A DNA stretch of 64,000 bases from Micrococcus sp. 2A (lineage in GTDB: Bacteria; Actinomycetota; Actinomycetes; Actinomycetales; Micrococcaceae), in contig NZ_CP154351.1 of assembly GCF_039519235.1 (NCBI RefSeq), positions 1,116,001 to 1,180,000 of the forward strand, read 5' to 3'. The position numbers and the translations under genes were made by a program. The stretch's first letter is position 1. Every line of letters starts with the position of its first letter. The notes below the pieces were generated by a model. It was not told the origin of the DNA and searched no databases. It saw only the letters and a program-made list of their open reading frames with translations. Shown here piece by piece: positions 37,628-46,100 of this stretch.

Positions 37628-37894
37628 TCAGTGACGGGCTTGCTGCGCCTTCATGACTGTTCCGCGGCCGTGCGTGTCGCGCATCATGACACCGGCGGCG
37701 ATCAAGTGCGTGCGGACTGTCCCCGCCGTGTAACCGAACCTGTCGCCCACGCGCTCCAGTGAAGCCCCTTCCTCATACATGGCACACATCAGCCGAATCT
37801 TGCTGGTCGATGGTAAGTGGTTACGGAGGACGACACCGCGTTCCCGAAGGAGACGAGAGAGTCGCTCATGCCCAAGACCGACCTGTCGGGCCAC
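37628..37894 (-). CDS. HTH-containing protein, possibly truncated
   Basis: 88 codons from GTG 37894, with two helix-turn-helix-like segments: VARQVGLGHERLSRLLRERG and AMYEEGASLERVGDRFGYTA followed by GTVRTHLIAAGV. The frame stays open for about 40 codons further upstream without a start codon, so it is likely the C-terminal end of a larger, broken DNA-binding protein. It lies 190 bases from the right-hand tRNA-end repeat. Function not recognised. Confidence 0.45.
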   Translation of the reverse strand: MARQVGLGHERLSRLLRERGVVLRNHLPSTSKIRLMCAMYEEGASLERVGDRFGYTAGTVRTHLIAAGVMMRDTHGRGTVMKAQQARH

Positions 37895-38080
37895 GACTTT
37901 CCGAGACCCGCCCGCAGCGTAGGCGGCTTCCGCTCCTTGAAGGACGTCTCGGATGCTCGCGGCGCCTGCTGCGGTTGGTGTCTCCGGCGGTGCGTCCTAT
38001 GCCTTCTCGCGCGGATCGACCGGTGCACTCGCACCATCTGAATCACCGGCGGGGCGAGTTTCCACAAGCCTCCCGCTTGG

Positions 38081-38141
38081 TCCACCAGTCAGAAGGCCCG
38101 GTTCATTTGGACCGGGCCTTCGTCGTTGTGGCGGCCGGCTC
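38081..38141. repeat. Right copy of the tRNA-end direct repeat (putative attR)
   Basis: Begins with the last 7 bases of tRNA-Ala (TCCACCA) and contains its terminator hairpin, but the bases before it are not tRNA. 55 of 61 positions match 28920-28980. The sequence to its right is high-GC core. Confidence 0.6.
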
Positions 38142-38166
38142 GCCGTCGAGACCCGCCTGCCCCCTC

Positions 38167-38221
38167 GAGTGGTCACGACACGCCGTGTGCTGCGTGAGCA
38201 GACGGCGTGTCGTGACCACTC
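38167..38221. repeat. Perfect 20-bp inverted repeat (hairpin)
   Basis: Arms 38167-38186 and 38202-38221 around a 15-nt loop that can itself pair (CTGC/GCAG). It contains GGTCACGACACGCCG. No gene ends here, so it is not an obvious terminator; it may be a REP-like element or the scar of a mobile element. The remaining 38142-38424 holds nothing else recognisable. Confidence 0.7.
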
Positions 38222-38424
38222 TGCGCTCCGCCCCCGCATGGCACCCCCGCCGGTCACGGCCGGGTTGCGGTCCAGCGTCGATCACGCGTCGACGTCGCAC
38301 AGCCCTTTCACGGCAGGCTCTCGGCGGACAGACTCGAGGCGTCCCCACCCGTGGAGCCCGGAACACCGCTGCTTTGGAGGCGGGGGCCGCCTGCCCTGTC
38401 CGGCCGACTCAGTGAGGAGCTGCC

Positions 38425-39471
38425 ATGTCCGTGATCCGTACCCGTCGTCCCTCCCTCCGTCACCTGCCCGCCGCCGGCCTCATCACCGCCGCCGCCTGGG
38501 ACGACGCCCATGGCCCCCAGGCCGGATACTTCCAGGCCGTCGACCACGAGAACGTCACCACCGCCTTCTTCCAGACCTACGACGGCTACGACCCGGAGGA
38601 CCTCACGCTCACGCTCACCCCGGTGGCCGAGGACGGCACCCGCCTGGAGGGCGGCCAAGAGGTCGAGTTCACCGCCCTGGACGTCATCGACGGCGGCGCC
38701 GTGGACGTCCTCGAGACCCGCCGCGCGCTCGGCGCTTCCGGTGAAGGCCTCGTGCGGTACGACGTGGAGGTGGACGGTCAGCTGCTGCGCATGGGCATCA
38801 CGCTCCAGGCGGACGCCGACCTCGCCGACGATCAGGGGGCGGCCGTGCACTCCGTCGACGGCCCGCAGACGGGCCACCTCGGGGACCGGCCCCTGGTCTG
38901 GGACTCGGCCATGCAGCTGGCACCCGGGGTGGCGGGCGCCGAGATCGTCCACCTGGTCGCCGCGCCGACGATGGAGAACACCTACGCGGAGGTCGTGGCC
39001 GAGCCGGCCCACGGTGAGGTCTTCGCGTTCCGTGACTCGGAGCACTCCGAGCTCCGTGCCTGGAACATCCCCGAGGAGGGCTTCGTCGGCACGGACACCT
39101 TCACCGTCGACTTCCACAGCGACCACGTCGCCCACGTCCAGACCGTCGCCGTGCATGTCGGCGAGGAGATCCCCGCCGCGTACGACGGCTTCCTCGATGC
39201 CGAGGACGGCGTCCTCAACGGGAAGCCGCTCGACCTGACCGACCCGGACACCGCCGCGGTGCTCGCCGCGTTCCGGGGCGACGCGGCCGCCCCGGCTCCG
39301 GGGGATGAGGAGGAGCAGACCGCTCCGGTCGAGGGCGACGCCGACGAGCAGCACACGACCCCGGACACCGTCGAGACGGGGCAGTCCACCGGCTGGTGGC
39401 TGGCCGGCCTCGGCGCCGCCGCCGCGGGGGTGCTGGTCGCGGCCCGCCGTCGTCTCGGCCTGACCGACTGA
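38425..39471 (+). CDS. Surface-anchored protein with cadherin/Ig-like domain
   Basis: 348-aa extracytoplasmic protein. The N-terminus (RTRRPSLRHLPAAGLITAAA) is a weak signal sequence. A beta-domain ends in EPAHGEVFAF...GFVGTDTFTVDF...VAVHV, the repeat signature of bacterial Ig/cadherin-like modules. An acidic linker is followed by VETGQSTGWWLAGLGAAAAG and VLVAARRR: a TG motif, one hydrophobic helix and a basic tail, like a sorting signal. GAGGAG precedes the ATG. A degenerate relative lies at 45.9-46.5 kb next to a sortase. Confidence 0.65.
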   Translation: MSVIRTRRPSLRHLPAAGLITAAAWDDAHGPQAGYFQAVDHENVTTAFFQTYDGYDPEDLTLTLTPVAEDGTRLEGGQEVEFTALDVIDGGAVDVLETRRALGASGEGLVRYDVEVDGQLLRMGITLQADADLADDQGAAVHSVDGPQTGHLGDRPLVWDSAMQLAPGVAGAEIVHLVAAPTMENTYAEVVAEPAHGEVFAFRDSEHSELRAWNIPEEGFVGTDTFTVDFHSDHVAHVQTVAVHVGEEIPAAYDGFLDAEDGVLNGKPLDLTDPDTAAVLAAFRGDAAAPAPGDEEEQTAPVEGDADEQHTTPDTVETGQSTGWWLAGLGAAAAGVLVAARRRLGLTD

Positions 39472-39586
39472 CAGCCTGCCGCGCACAGTTCCTTCGACGC
39501 GCCGCCCCTCTCACGCGGAGGAACGGCGCGTCCGTGCCGGCCTGACACGCGGCCGGCAGCCCGGGCGTCAGTCGCCGAGGCACGCC

Positions 39587-39922
39587 ATGGGCGCGGGCAA
39601 CCCGGACATCCAAGAGTCGATCTTCGCGGTGGTCCCCGGCCTCGTGCTGCTGGTGATGTTCTGCGTGACCGCGCTGGACTCCACAGACCCCGACTACGGC
39701 TCCGGCTCCTCCGTGTTCGGCGTCGGCACCGTGTTCATCCTGGGCATGGGCGTGCTGGCGATCGGCGTGGTACTGATGATGTGGACACGGCTGCGCCACC
39801 CGGCGTACTTCCGCGGCGAGACCCTGCCGCAGACGGACTCGACCCGACCCATCCCGATCATCCGTCCGGACGACGACGGCACTGCCGTGGTCCGGGACCC
39901 GAACGAGAGGACCCACTCATGA
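39587..39922 (+). CDS. Two-helix membrane protein
   Basis: 111 aa with two transmembrane helices (SIFAVVPGLVLLVMFCVTAL and VFILGMGVLAIGVVLMMW) and a polar cytoplasmic tail containing RPDDDGTAVVRDP. No family recognised. The stop overlaps the start of the SSADH gene (ATGA), so the two are coupled and it may assist GABA or semialdehyde metabolism or transport. Confidence 0.65.
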   Translation: MGAGNPDIQESIFAVVPGLVLLVMFCVTALDSTDPDYGSGSSVFGVGTVFILGMGVLAIGVVLMMWTRLRHPAYFRGETLPQTDSTRPIPIIRPDDDGTAVVRDPNERTHS

Positions 39923-41304
39923 CCACCCCCGCCGGCTATCGCGTGCAGGACCCCAGCACCGACCAGGTCGTGGAGACCTTCCCCGCCCTCGCCGACGGTG
40001 AGGTCGACCAGCTGCTGGCCGCCGCCGAGACCGCCCAGCGTGCGTGGGCCGCCCGCCCCATCGAGGAGCGCGCCACCATCGTGCAGAAGGTCGCGGACCT
40101 CTTCGAGGAGCGCAAGGACGAGCTCGCGCAGATCATCGCCACCGAGATGGGCAAGCGCGTGACCGAGGGCGTCGAGGAGGCCGAGTTCAGCTCGGCCATC
40201 TTCGGCTACTTCGCGGACAAGGGCCCCACCCTCGCCGCGGACCGCCCCATCGAGACCTTCGAGGGCGGCCGCGCCATGATCCGCCACCTGCCCCTGGGTG
40301 TGCTGCTGGGCGTCATGCCGTGGAACTTCCCGTACTACCAGATCGCCCGTTTCGCCGCGCCGAACCTCATGCTCGGCAACGCGATCGTGCTCAAGCACGC
40401 CGAGATCTGCCCGCGCTCGGCCCTGGCCGTGCAGCAGATCATGGACGACGCCGGCGTGCCGGCCGGCGTGTACACCAACGTGTTCGCCACGCACGACCAG
40501 ATCGCCGAGTTCATCGCCGACCCGCGCGTGGCCGGCGTCTCCCTGACCGGCTCCGAGCGGGCCGGCTCCGTGATCGGCGCGCTCGCGGGCCAGCACCTCA
40601 AGAAGGCTGTCCTCGAGCTCGGCGGTTCGGACCCGTACATCGTGCTCGACGCCGAGGACCCGGCCGAGGCCGCCCGCACCGCGTGGGCGACCCGCATGTA
40701 CAACATGGGCCAGGCCTGCAACTCCAACAAGCGCATGATCGTCTCGGCGGACATCCATGACGCCTTCGTGGCCGAGCTGGTGTCCCTGGCCGAGGCCATG
40801 AAGCCCGGGGAGGCCGCCGACGAGGACCCGACGGTCTTCACCCCGCTGTCCTCGCGCGGTGCCGCCGAGGGCCTGGCCGAGCAGGTGGAGCGGGCCCGTC
40901 AGCAGGGCGCGACCGTCCACGTCGGCGGGACCGTCACGGACGAGGCGGGCGCCCGCTTCGCCCCGGCCGTGATCACGGGCGTCACCTCCGAGATGGACGC
41001 CTACCGCGAGGAGCTCTTCGGCCCCGTCGCCGTCGTCTACAAGGTGGAGTCCGCGGACGAGGCGCTCACCCTCGCCAACGACTCCCAGTACGGCCTGGGC
41101 GGCGCCGTGTTCTCCCAGGACGAGGCCCAGGCCGAGAGGATCGCCCGGCAGCTCGAGGTCGGCATGGCCAACGTCAACACGCCGGCGGGCGAGGGGGCGG
41201 AGATCCCGTTCGGCGGCGTCAAGCGCTCCGGCTTCGGCCGCGAGCTCGGCCCGCTCGGCATGGACGAGTTCGTCAACAAGCAGATGTACTTCGTCCAGGA
41301 CTGA
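39919..41304 (+). CDS. gabD: NAD(P)-dependent succinate-semialdehyde dehydrogenase
   Basis: 461-aa aldehyde dehydrogenase oxidising succinate semialdehyde to succinate, the last step of GABA breakdown. GVMPWNFPYYQ, catalytic Glu in LELGGSDPYIV and Cys in NMGQACNSNKR are present, as is FGGVKRSGFGREL at the end. Length and motifs are close to the Sad/YneI type. An AGAGGA site precedes the ATG. Neighbouring permease and aminotransferase genes support the GABA role. Confidence 0.88.
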   Translation: MTTPAGYRVQDPSTDQVVETFPALADGEVDQLLAAAETAQRAWAARPIEERATIVQKVADLFEERKDELAQIIATEMGKRVTEGVEEAEFSSAIFGYFADKGPTLAADRPIETFEGGRAMIRHLPLGVLLGVMPWNFPYYQIARFAAPNLMLGNAIVLKHAEICPRSALAVQQIMDDAGVPAGVYTNVFATHDQIAEFIADPRVAGVSLTGSERAGSVIGALAGQHLKKAVLELGGSDPYIVLDAEDPAEAARTAWATRMYNMGQACNSNKRMIVSADIHDAFVAELVSLAEAMKPGEAADEDPTVFTPLSSRGAAEGLAEQVERARQQGATVHVGGTVTDEAGARFAPAVITGVTSEMDAYREELFGPVAVVYKVESADEALTLANDSQYGLGGAVFSQDEAQAERIARQLEVGMANVNTPAGEGAEIPFGGVKRSGFGRELGPLGMDEFVNKQMYFVQD

Positions 41305-41319
41305 CACCCCACGACGACG

Positions 41320-41354
41320 ACGGGCCCGCCTCCGGTGACCGGAGGCGGGCCCGT
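41320..41354. terminator. Bidirectional terminator
   Basis: Perfect 16-bp stem (41320-41335 with 41339-41354), loop TGA, between the convergent SSADH and permease genes. Confidence 0.85.
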
Positions 41355-41386
41355 CCGCGTCCCGCCGGCGTGGCGGGAGCGATGGG

Positions 41387-42820
41387 TCAGCGACGCGCCA
41401 GACGTTCCAGCAGACGCTCCTCTGCGTCCTCGCCCGGGGTGATCCCGCGCGGGATGCGGAAGAGGAAGACGAAGCCGAGCAGCCACCACAGGCCGAAGAA
41501 GGCATAGGCCATCGGGGCGATGGAGGCGGGCATCCCCGGGATGTAGAGGCTGAGCAGCCCCGCTGTGAGGATCACACCGGTCACCCCCAGCACTCGCCCG
41601 GCGGTCGCGCCGCCCGCGCGGAAGGGGCGGTCCATCTCCGGCTCGCGGCGGCGCAGGAGCAGGAACACGACGCAGACCATCATGTAGGTGAACACGATGG
41701 ACGGGGATCCGGAGTCCACGAACCAGCCCAGGGCGCCCGCGCCGAAGAACGGCGCCGCGATGGAGAGCACGCCGATGAACAGCACCGCGTTCGACGGCGT
41801 CCGGTACTTCGGGTGGATGTGTCCGAACCAGCGGGGCAGCATGCCCGAGACGCCCATCGCGTAGAGCAGGCGAGCCGCGCCCATGAGCAGGGCGATCCAG
41901 GAGGTGAGGATGCCGGCCATGCCGCCCACGAGCAGCATGTTGGCCATGGCCGGGCTGTGGAACAGGGCCGCCATGGCGTCAGCCGTCACGAGGTCGGCGT
42001 TCACGAGCTGCTCACGGGGCATCGAGGACGCGTTCGTCAGGATCACCATGATGTACCAGAGGGTCGCGGCGGCCACCGAGACGATGATCATCACGCCCAT
42101 GCGGCGAGGGGGCATGTTGAGCTCCTCGGCCGACTGAGGGATGACGTCGAAGCCCACGAAGAGGAACGGCACGACGATCATCACCGTGAAGAGGCCCCGG
42201 GCGTCCGTGAAGAGCGGCTCGAAGTTCGCGACGGAGCCACCCGTTCCGGCCCCGAACACCAGGAGGGCGCCGATGACGAGCAGCGTGGCGACCACGATCG
42301 TCTGCACGACGCCGGCCAGTTTGACGCCGATGTAGTTGATCCAGGTGATGACCACGGCGGCCCCGGCGCCGACCAGCGCCCAGACGAGGTAGACGTCCGA
42401 GCCGAAGGCGTTCCACAGTGGGATCGACTCGATCTCGGGCCAGATGTACGCGGCGGTGCGGGGGAGGGCGACGGCCTCGAACGCGACGATCGAGATGTAG
42501 CCGCCCGTGATGCCCCACGAGCCGAGGAAGCTCCACCGCGCGCCCATGCCGCGCAGCAGGAAGTGATGCTCGCCGCCAGCCTTCGGGATCGCTGCGACGA
42601 GCTCGGCGTACACCAGCGCGACGACGGTCATGATCAGGCCGCCGGAGACGATGGCGATGATCGAGCCCATGGTGCCGGCGTTCTTGAGCCAGCCGCCCAC
42701 GAGGACGACCCAGCCGAAGCCGATCATGGCGCCGAAGCCCATGGCGTAGGCGTCGAGCGACGAGAGGGTCTTCTTGAGACCCGGCCCTGTCTCGGGCGGG
42801 GAGGAGGTCACGTGGCTCAT
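41387..42820 (-). CDS. APC family amino acid permease
   Basis: 477-aa cytoplasmic-membrane transporter with 12 predicted helices. The APC opening GFGAMIGFGWVVLVGGWLKN and AELVAAIPKAGGEHHFLLRG are clear. Given its neighbours it probably imports GABA or a related amine; this is inference. ATG 42820 is chosen for the AAAGGGG site upstream and because upstream codons are not conserved-looking. It is divergent from the XRE regulator gene. Confidence 0.85.
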   Translation of the reverse strand: MSHVTSSPPETGPGLKKTLSSLDAYAMGFGAMIGFGWVVLVGGWLKNAGTMGSIIAIVSGGLIMTVVALVYAELVAAIPKAGGEHHFLLRGMGARWSFLGSWGITGGYISIVAFEAVALPRTAAYIWPEIESIPLWNAFGSDVYLVWALVGAGAAVVITWINYIGVKLAGVVQTIVVATLLVIGALLVFGAGTGGSVANFEPLFTDARGLFTVMIVVPFLFVGFDVIPQSAEELNMPPRRMGVMIIVSVAAATLWYIMVILTNASSMPREQLVNADLVTADAMAALFHSPAMANMLLVGGMAGILTSWIALLMGAARLLYAMGVSGMLPRWFGHIHPKYRTPSNAVLFIGVLSIAAPFFGAGALGWFVDSGSPSIVFTYMMVCVVFLLLRRREPEMDRPFRAGGATAGRVLGVTGVILTAGLLSLYIPGMPASIAPMAYAFFGLWWLLGFVFLFRIPRGITPGEDAEERLLERLARR

Positions 42821-43012
42821 GGAGCCCCTTTCTTCGGAAGCGGGGGGGTGATGACCGCCATAGTCTCCCCGATCGTCGGCCAGGGTCGTCTCCGCCGGCC
42901 GGGCGCCTGGCGCACAGCGGGTTCTAGGCTGGCGCGCCCTTGTCCCTTCCACCGGGGCGTGGCCATCATGGACCGGTTCCCCCCCTGAATCCCAGCAGAA
43001 TCGAGATGTCTG

Positions 43013-43324
43013 ATGTACCCCACCCCGATGACCTTCGACGTGGCGCGCGCCGGCCGCGCTCTCGCACAGGTCAGTGTCCGCACCCTGGCCACCGCGGCCG
43101 GCCTCGAGAAGGAGCAGCTGCGCCGCTTCGAGAAGGGGCTGGCCGACCTGCGGGTGGACGAGCGTCTGCGTCTGGAGAAGGCCCTGCGGAAGTACGGCGT
43201 CGGGCTGGTCCCGGAGGACGAGTTCGGCGGCACGGGGGTCCGCCGGATCTTCACCGCCGAGAAGTCCCGGCGCATCGAGGCCATGGAGAACGAAGGCGGC
43301 CCCGCGTATGAGGACGACATCTGA
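43013..43324 (+). CDS. XRE-like helix-turn-helix regulator
   Basis: 103-aa DNA-binding protein. ALAQVSVRTLATAAGLEKEQ and LRRFEKGLADLRVDERLRL form the Cro/C1-type HTH, and the C-terminus is charged. It is divergent from the permease across 192 bases, so it may regulate that gene. ATG 43013 or the ATG five codons later could be the start. Confidence 0.7.
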   Translation: MYPTPMTFDVARAGRALAQVSVRTLATAAGLEKEQLRRFEKGLADLRVDERLRLEKALRKYGVGLVPEDEFGGTGVRRIFTAEKSRRIEAMENEGGPAYEDDI

Positions 43325-43343
43325 GTCCTCCGCCGATAGGCGG

Positions 43344-43377
43344 ACGGCCCCGCATCCCGGACGGGATGCGGGGCCGT
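43344..43377. terminator. Bidirectional terminator
   Basis: Perfect 15-bp stem (43344-43358 with 43363-43377), loop GGAC, between the convergent regulator and aminotransferase genes. Confidence 0.85.
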
Positions 43378-43404
43378 CGTCGTCGGTCCGCCGGTGGCGG
43401 GGGC

Positions 43405-44739
43405 TCAGGCGGACTGCAGCGCCTTCGTGACCTCGCTCAGGCCCTCCTTGAGGAGGTCCTCACCGATGGTCAGCGGCGGCAGGAAGCGGACCACGTTGCC
43501 GTAGGTGCCGCACGTGAGCAGGATGACGCCGGCCTGGCGCACGGCGGCCGCCACGGCGTTGGTGAGCTTCGCGTCGGGCTCGCCGGTGGCGGGGTCCACG
43601 AACTCGACGGCCATCATGGCGCCGCGGCCGCGGATCTCCCCGATGCGGGGGTCCGGGTTCTGCTCGAAGTGCTCGCGGATGATCGTCTCGATCTTCTGCG
43701 CCTCCGTGAGCAGTCCGTCCTCCTCGATGGCCTCGATGACGGCGAGTGCGGCGGCCGTGGCCACCGGGTTGCCGCCGTAGGTGCCGCCCAGGCCGCCCGG
43801 GTGCACGGTGTCCATGATCTCGGCGCGCCCGGTCACGGCGGAGAGCGGCATGCCGCCGGCGATGCCCTTGGCGGTGGTCATCAGGTCCGGCTCGATGCCC
43901 TCGAACTCGGAGGCGAACCACTGGCCGGTGCGCGCGTAGCCGGACTGCACCTCATCGGCGATGAACAGCACGCCGTTGTCCTTGCACCACTGCACCACGG
44001 CCTTCAGGAAGCCCTCGGCCGGGACGATGAAGCCGCCCTCGCCCTGGATGGGCTCCATGATGACGGCGGCCAGGTTGTCCGCGCCGATCTGCTTCTCGAG
44101 GGCGCTGATGGCATGCTTCGCCGCCGTGGCGCCGTCCAGCCCGTCCCGGAACGGGTACGACCCCGGCACGCGGTAGACCTCGGGGGCGAACGGGCCGAAG
44201 TGCTGCTTGTACGGCATGTTCTTGGCGGTCAGCGCCATCGTGAGGGTGGTGCGGCCGTGGTAGGCGTGGTCGAACGCGGCCACCGCCTGCTTGCCGGTGA
44301 AGGAGCGGGCCACCTTGACGGCGTTCTCCACGGCCTCGGCGCCGGAGTTGAACAGGGCCGTGCGGGTCTCCCCGGAGATCGGCGCGATGCGCCCGAGGGC
44401 CTCTGCCACGGCGATGTAGCCCTCGTAGGGCGTGATCATGAACGAGGTGTGCGTGAACTGAGCCACCTGCTCCTGCACGGCCTTCACGACGCGCGGGTGG
44501 GCAGCGCCCACGGAGGTCACGGCGATGCCCGAGGCGAGGTCGATGAAGCGGTTGCCGTCCACGTCCTCGACGATGCCGCCGGCGGCACGGGCGGCGTACA
44601 CGGGCATGGTGGTCGCCACGCCGGCGGGCACGGAGGCCGCCTGGCGCTCCGCGAGCGCCTGGGACCTGGGGCCGGGCACGGGGGTGGCCAGGAGACGGGA
44701 CTGCTCGACGCCCTCGGCTGAGAGGGGGGACTGGGTCAT
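43405..44739 (-). CDS. gabT: 4-aminobutyrate--2-oxoglutarate transaminase
   Basis: 444-aa class III PLP aminotransferase converting GABA to succinate semialdehyde. FNSGAEAVENAVKVAR binds the cofactor phosphate, HAYHGRTTLTMALT and FIADEVQSGYARTG follow, and the PLP lysine is in TTAKGIAGGMPLSAV. ATG 44739 has GAGGTG 8 bases upstream. With gabD and the permease it makes a complete GABA-to-succinate route. It is divergent from a LysR regulator, which probably controls it. Confidence 0.93.
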   Translation of the reverse strand: MTQSPLSAEGVEQSRLLATPVPGPRSQALAERQAASVPAGVATTMPVYAARAAGGIVEDVDGNRFIDLASGIAVTSVGAAHPRVVKAVQEQVAQFTHTSFMITPYEGYIAVAEALGRIAPISGETRTALFNSGAEAVENAVKVARSFTGKQAVAAFDHAYHGRTTLTMALTAKNMPYKQHFGPFAPEVYRVPGSYPFRDGLDGATAAKHAISALEKQIGADNLAAVIMEPIQGEGGFIVPAEGFLKAVVQWCKDNGVLFIADEVQSGYARTGQWFASEFEGIEPDLMTTAKGIAGGMPLSAVTGRAEIMDTVHPGGLGGTYGGNPVATAAALAVIEAIEEDGLLTEAQKIETIIREHFEQNPDPRIGEIRGRGAMMAVEFVDPATGEPDAKLTNAVAAAVRQAGVILLTCGTYGNVVRFLPPLTIGEDLLKEGLSEVTKALQSA

Positions 44740-44848
44740 GGGTGGCACCTCGCCTGTGAGGCTCCGCGCGAGGGGAGCTGGGGATGGGGGCGCGCCCCGT
44801 GCGGGGGCGCGTGGCTCCATGATCCGGCGCACCCAGGCATGTCGTCCA

Positions 44849-44878
44849 ATGAGCAGCGGGGATGAACTCTATGCTCAT
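44849..44878. promoter_or_regulatory. Putative LysR operator and promoter
   Basis: Inverted repeat ATGAGCA (44849-44855) and TGCTCAT (44872-44878) in the gabT-lysR intergenic region. It overlaps a TATGCT -10 box (44870-44875) for the regulator, 8 bases from its ATG, implying a leaderless, self-repressed regulator. Confidence 0.55.
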
Positions 44879-44883
44879 CTGTC

Positions 44884-45801
44884 ATGGACGCCCGCCTCCT
44901 CGCCACCTTCGTCGCCGTCGCTGAGTCCGGCACGGTGACCGCTGCCGCCGAGCGGAGGGGCCTGGTGCAGTCCGCCGTGAGCCGTCAGCTGCAGCGTCTC
45001 CAGCGCGAGGTGCGCCTGGACGTCGTGGCCCGTGCCGGCACGGGGATCGTCCTCACTCCCGCGGGAGAGGCGTTCCTCCCCGTCGCCCGGCGCGTCCTCG
45101 CCGAGCACGCGGCTGCCGAGCAGGCCGCGCGGACCATCGCCGCCGGGCGCCTCATGGACGTGCGCATCGCCGCGCCCGGCACCACGCTGATCGACGTCGT
45201 CATCCCGCTCGTGGCCACCCTCGGGGCGGGTCAGCCGCGGGCGAAGGTGGCCGAGACGCCTCTCGACGTGTTCCTGGAGGAGGCGGTGATGAACCACGAC
45301 CTCGTCGTGATGCCCTCGAGCCCGCGGCCCACGATCGCCTCGACGGCCCTGGTCGACCTGCCCCTGTGGGCGTACGTGGCGCCCGGCCACCCGTGGGCCG
45401 CGCGGCGGTCCGTCGCCCTCGAGGAGCTGGCCGCGGAGCCGCTCGTGGCGCCCTCGCGCAGCTTCATGTCCCGGCGGGTGCTCGACGGCGCCCTCGACGT
45501 CGCAGGCCTCACGGCACCGGACCTGACCGAGGCGAACTCGGGCCGCGTCGCGCAGGCACTCGTGGCCACGGGCAGCGGGGTGGCGGTGGTGACCGACGAC
45601 CCGGCGTTCGACCTCGTGCCCCTGCGGGTGGTGGCCCAGGGACGCGACCTCCTCGTTCGACTGCACGCCGCGTGGCAGCGGGACCACTACTCGGCCGAGA
45701 CCCTCGAAGACCTGGCCGGCCGACTGCGCTCGTTCGCGCGCTCGCGGTATCCGGACCGGCCCGCCCCTGGCCCGCATCTCGCACCGTCGAGCATCAGGTG
45801 A
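44884..45801 (+). CDS. LysR family transcriptional regulator
   Basis: 305 aa. The N-terminal winged HTH (FVAVAESGTVTAAAERRGLV, QSAVSRQLQRLQREV) is typical, followed by two periplasmic-binding-like effector subdomains. Divergent orientation to gabT and an inverted repeat between them suggest it controls GABA use. The C-terminal tail (DRPAPGPHLAPSSIR) is longer than usual. Confidence 0.9.
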   Translation: MDARLLATFVAVAESGTVTAAAERRGLVQSAVSRQLQRLQREVRLDVVARAGTGIVLTPAGEAFLPVARRVLAEHAAAEQAARTIAAGRLMDVRIAAPGTTLIDVVIPLVATLGAGQPRAKVAETPLDVFLEEAVMNHDLVVMPSSPRPTIASTALVDLPLWAYVAPGHPWAARRSVALEELAAEPLVAPSRSFMSRRVLDGALDVAGLTAPDLTEANSGRVAQALVATGSGVAVVTDDPAFDLVPLRVVAQGRDLLVRLHAAWQRDHYSAETLEDLAGRLRSFARSRYPDRPAPGPHLAPSSIR

Positions 45802-45893
45802 GCGTGTGTCCCACCTCGCGGAACGGGGCCCAGACGCGTCCGATGCACCGCAGCCTCCATGTCGTGCACATCACCAGCCTCCGGAGGGGACCC

Positions 45894-46097
45894 ATGAAGG
45901 TCACCGACACCGGCGTCCTCACGGCGGAGACCCTCGCGGAGGCCCTGGGCGACGAGCTGACCGCCGGGTTCGAGCTCTCCGTCTACGGCGACGGCCAGCT
46001 GGCCTTCGGGGGTGCGTTCGACGACGAGGGCAACTTCACCGACATCGAGGCGGAGGAGCTCATCCCCTTCGAGGCGTGGGCGACCGTGGGCACCTGA
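45894..46097 (+). CDS. Hypothetical protein; 5' part of a split surface-protein frame
   Basis: 67-aa acidic protein (VTDTGVLTAETLAEALGDEL, SVYGDGQLAFGGAFDDEG). A GGAGGGG site precedes the ATG. No signal peptide and no known family. The frame after its stop (TGA at 46095) is the same as that of the next gene, so a single nonsense codon separates them. Confidence 0.5.
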   Translation: MKVTDTGVLTAETLAEALGDELTAGFELSVYGDGQLAFGGAFDDEGNFTDIEAEELIPFEAWATVGT

Positions 46098-46100
46098 TCC

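Noticed and set aside
28927..38080. Prophage
   Set aside because: No capsid, portal, terminase, tail or lysis genes; the region fits a small decayed island with IS elements.
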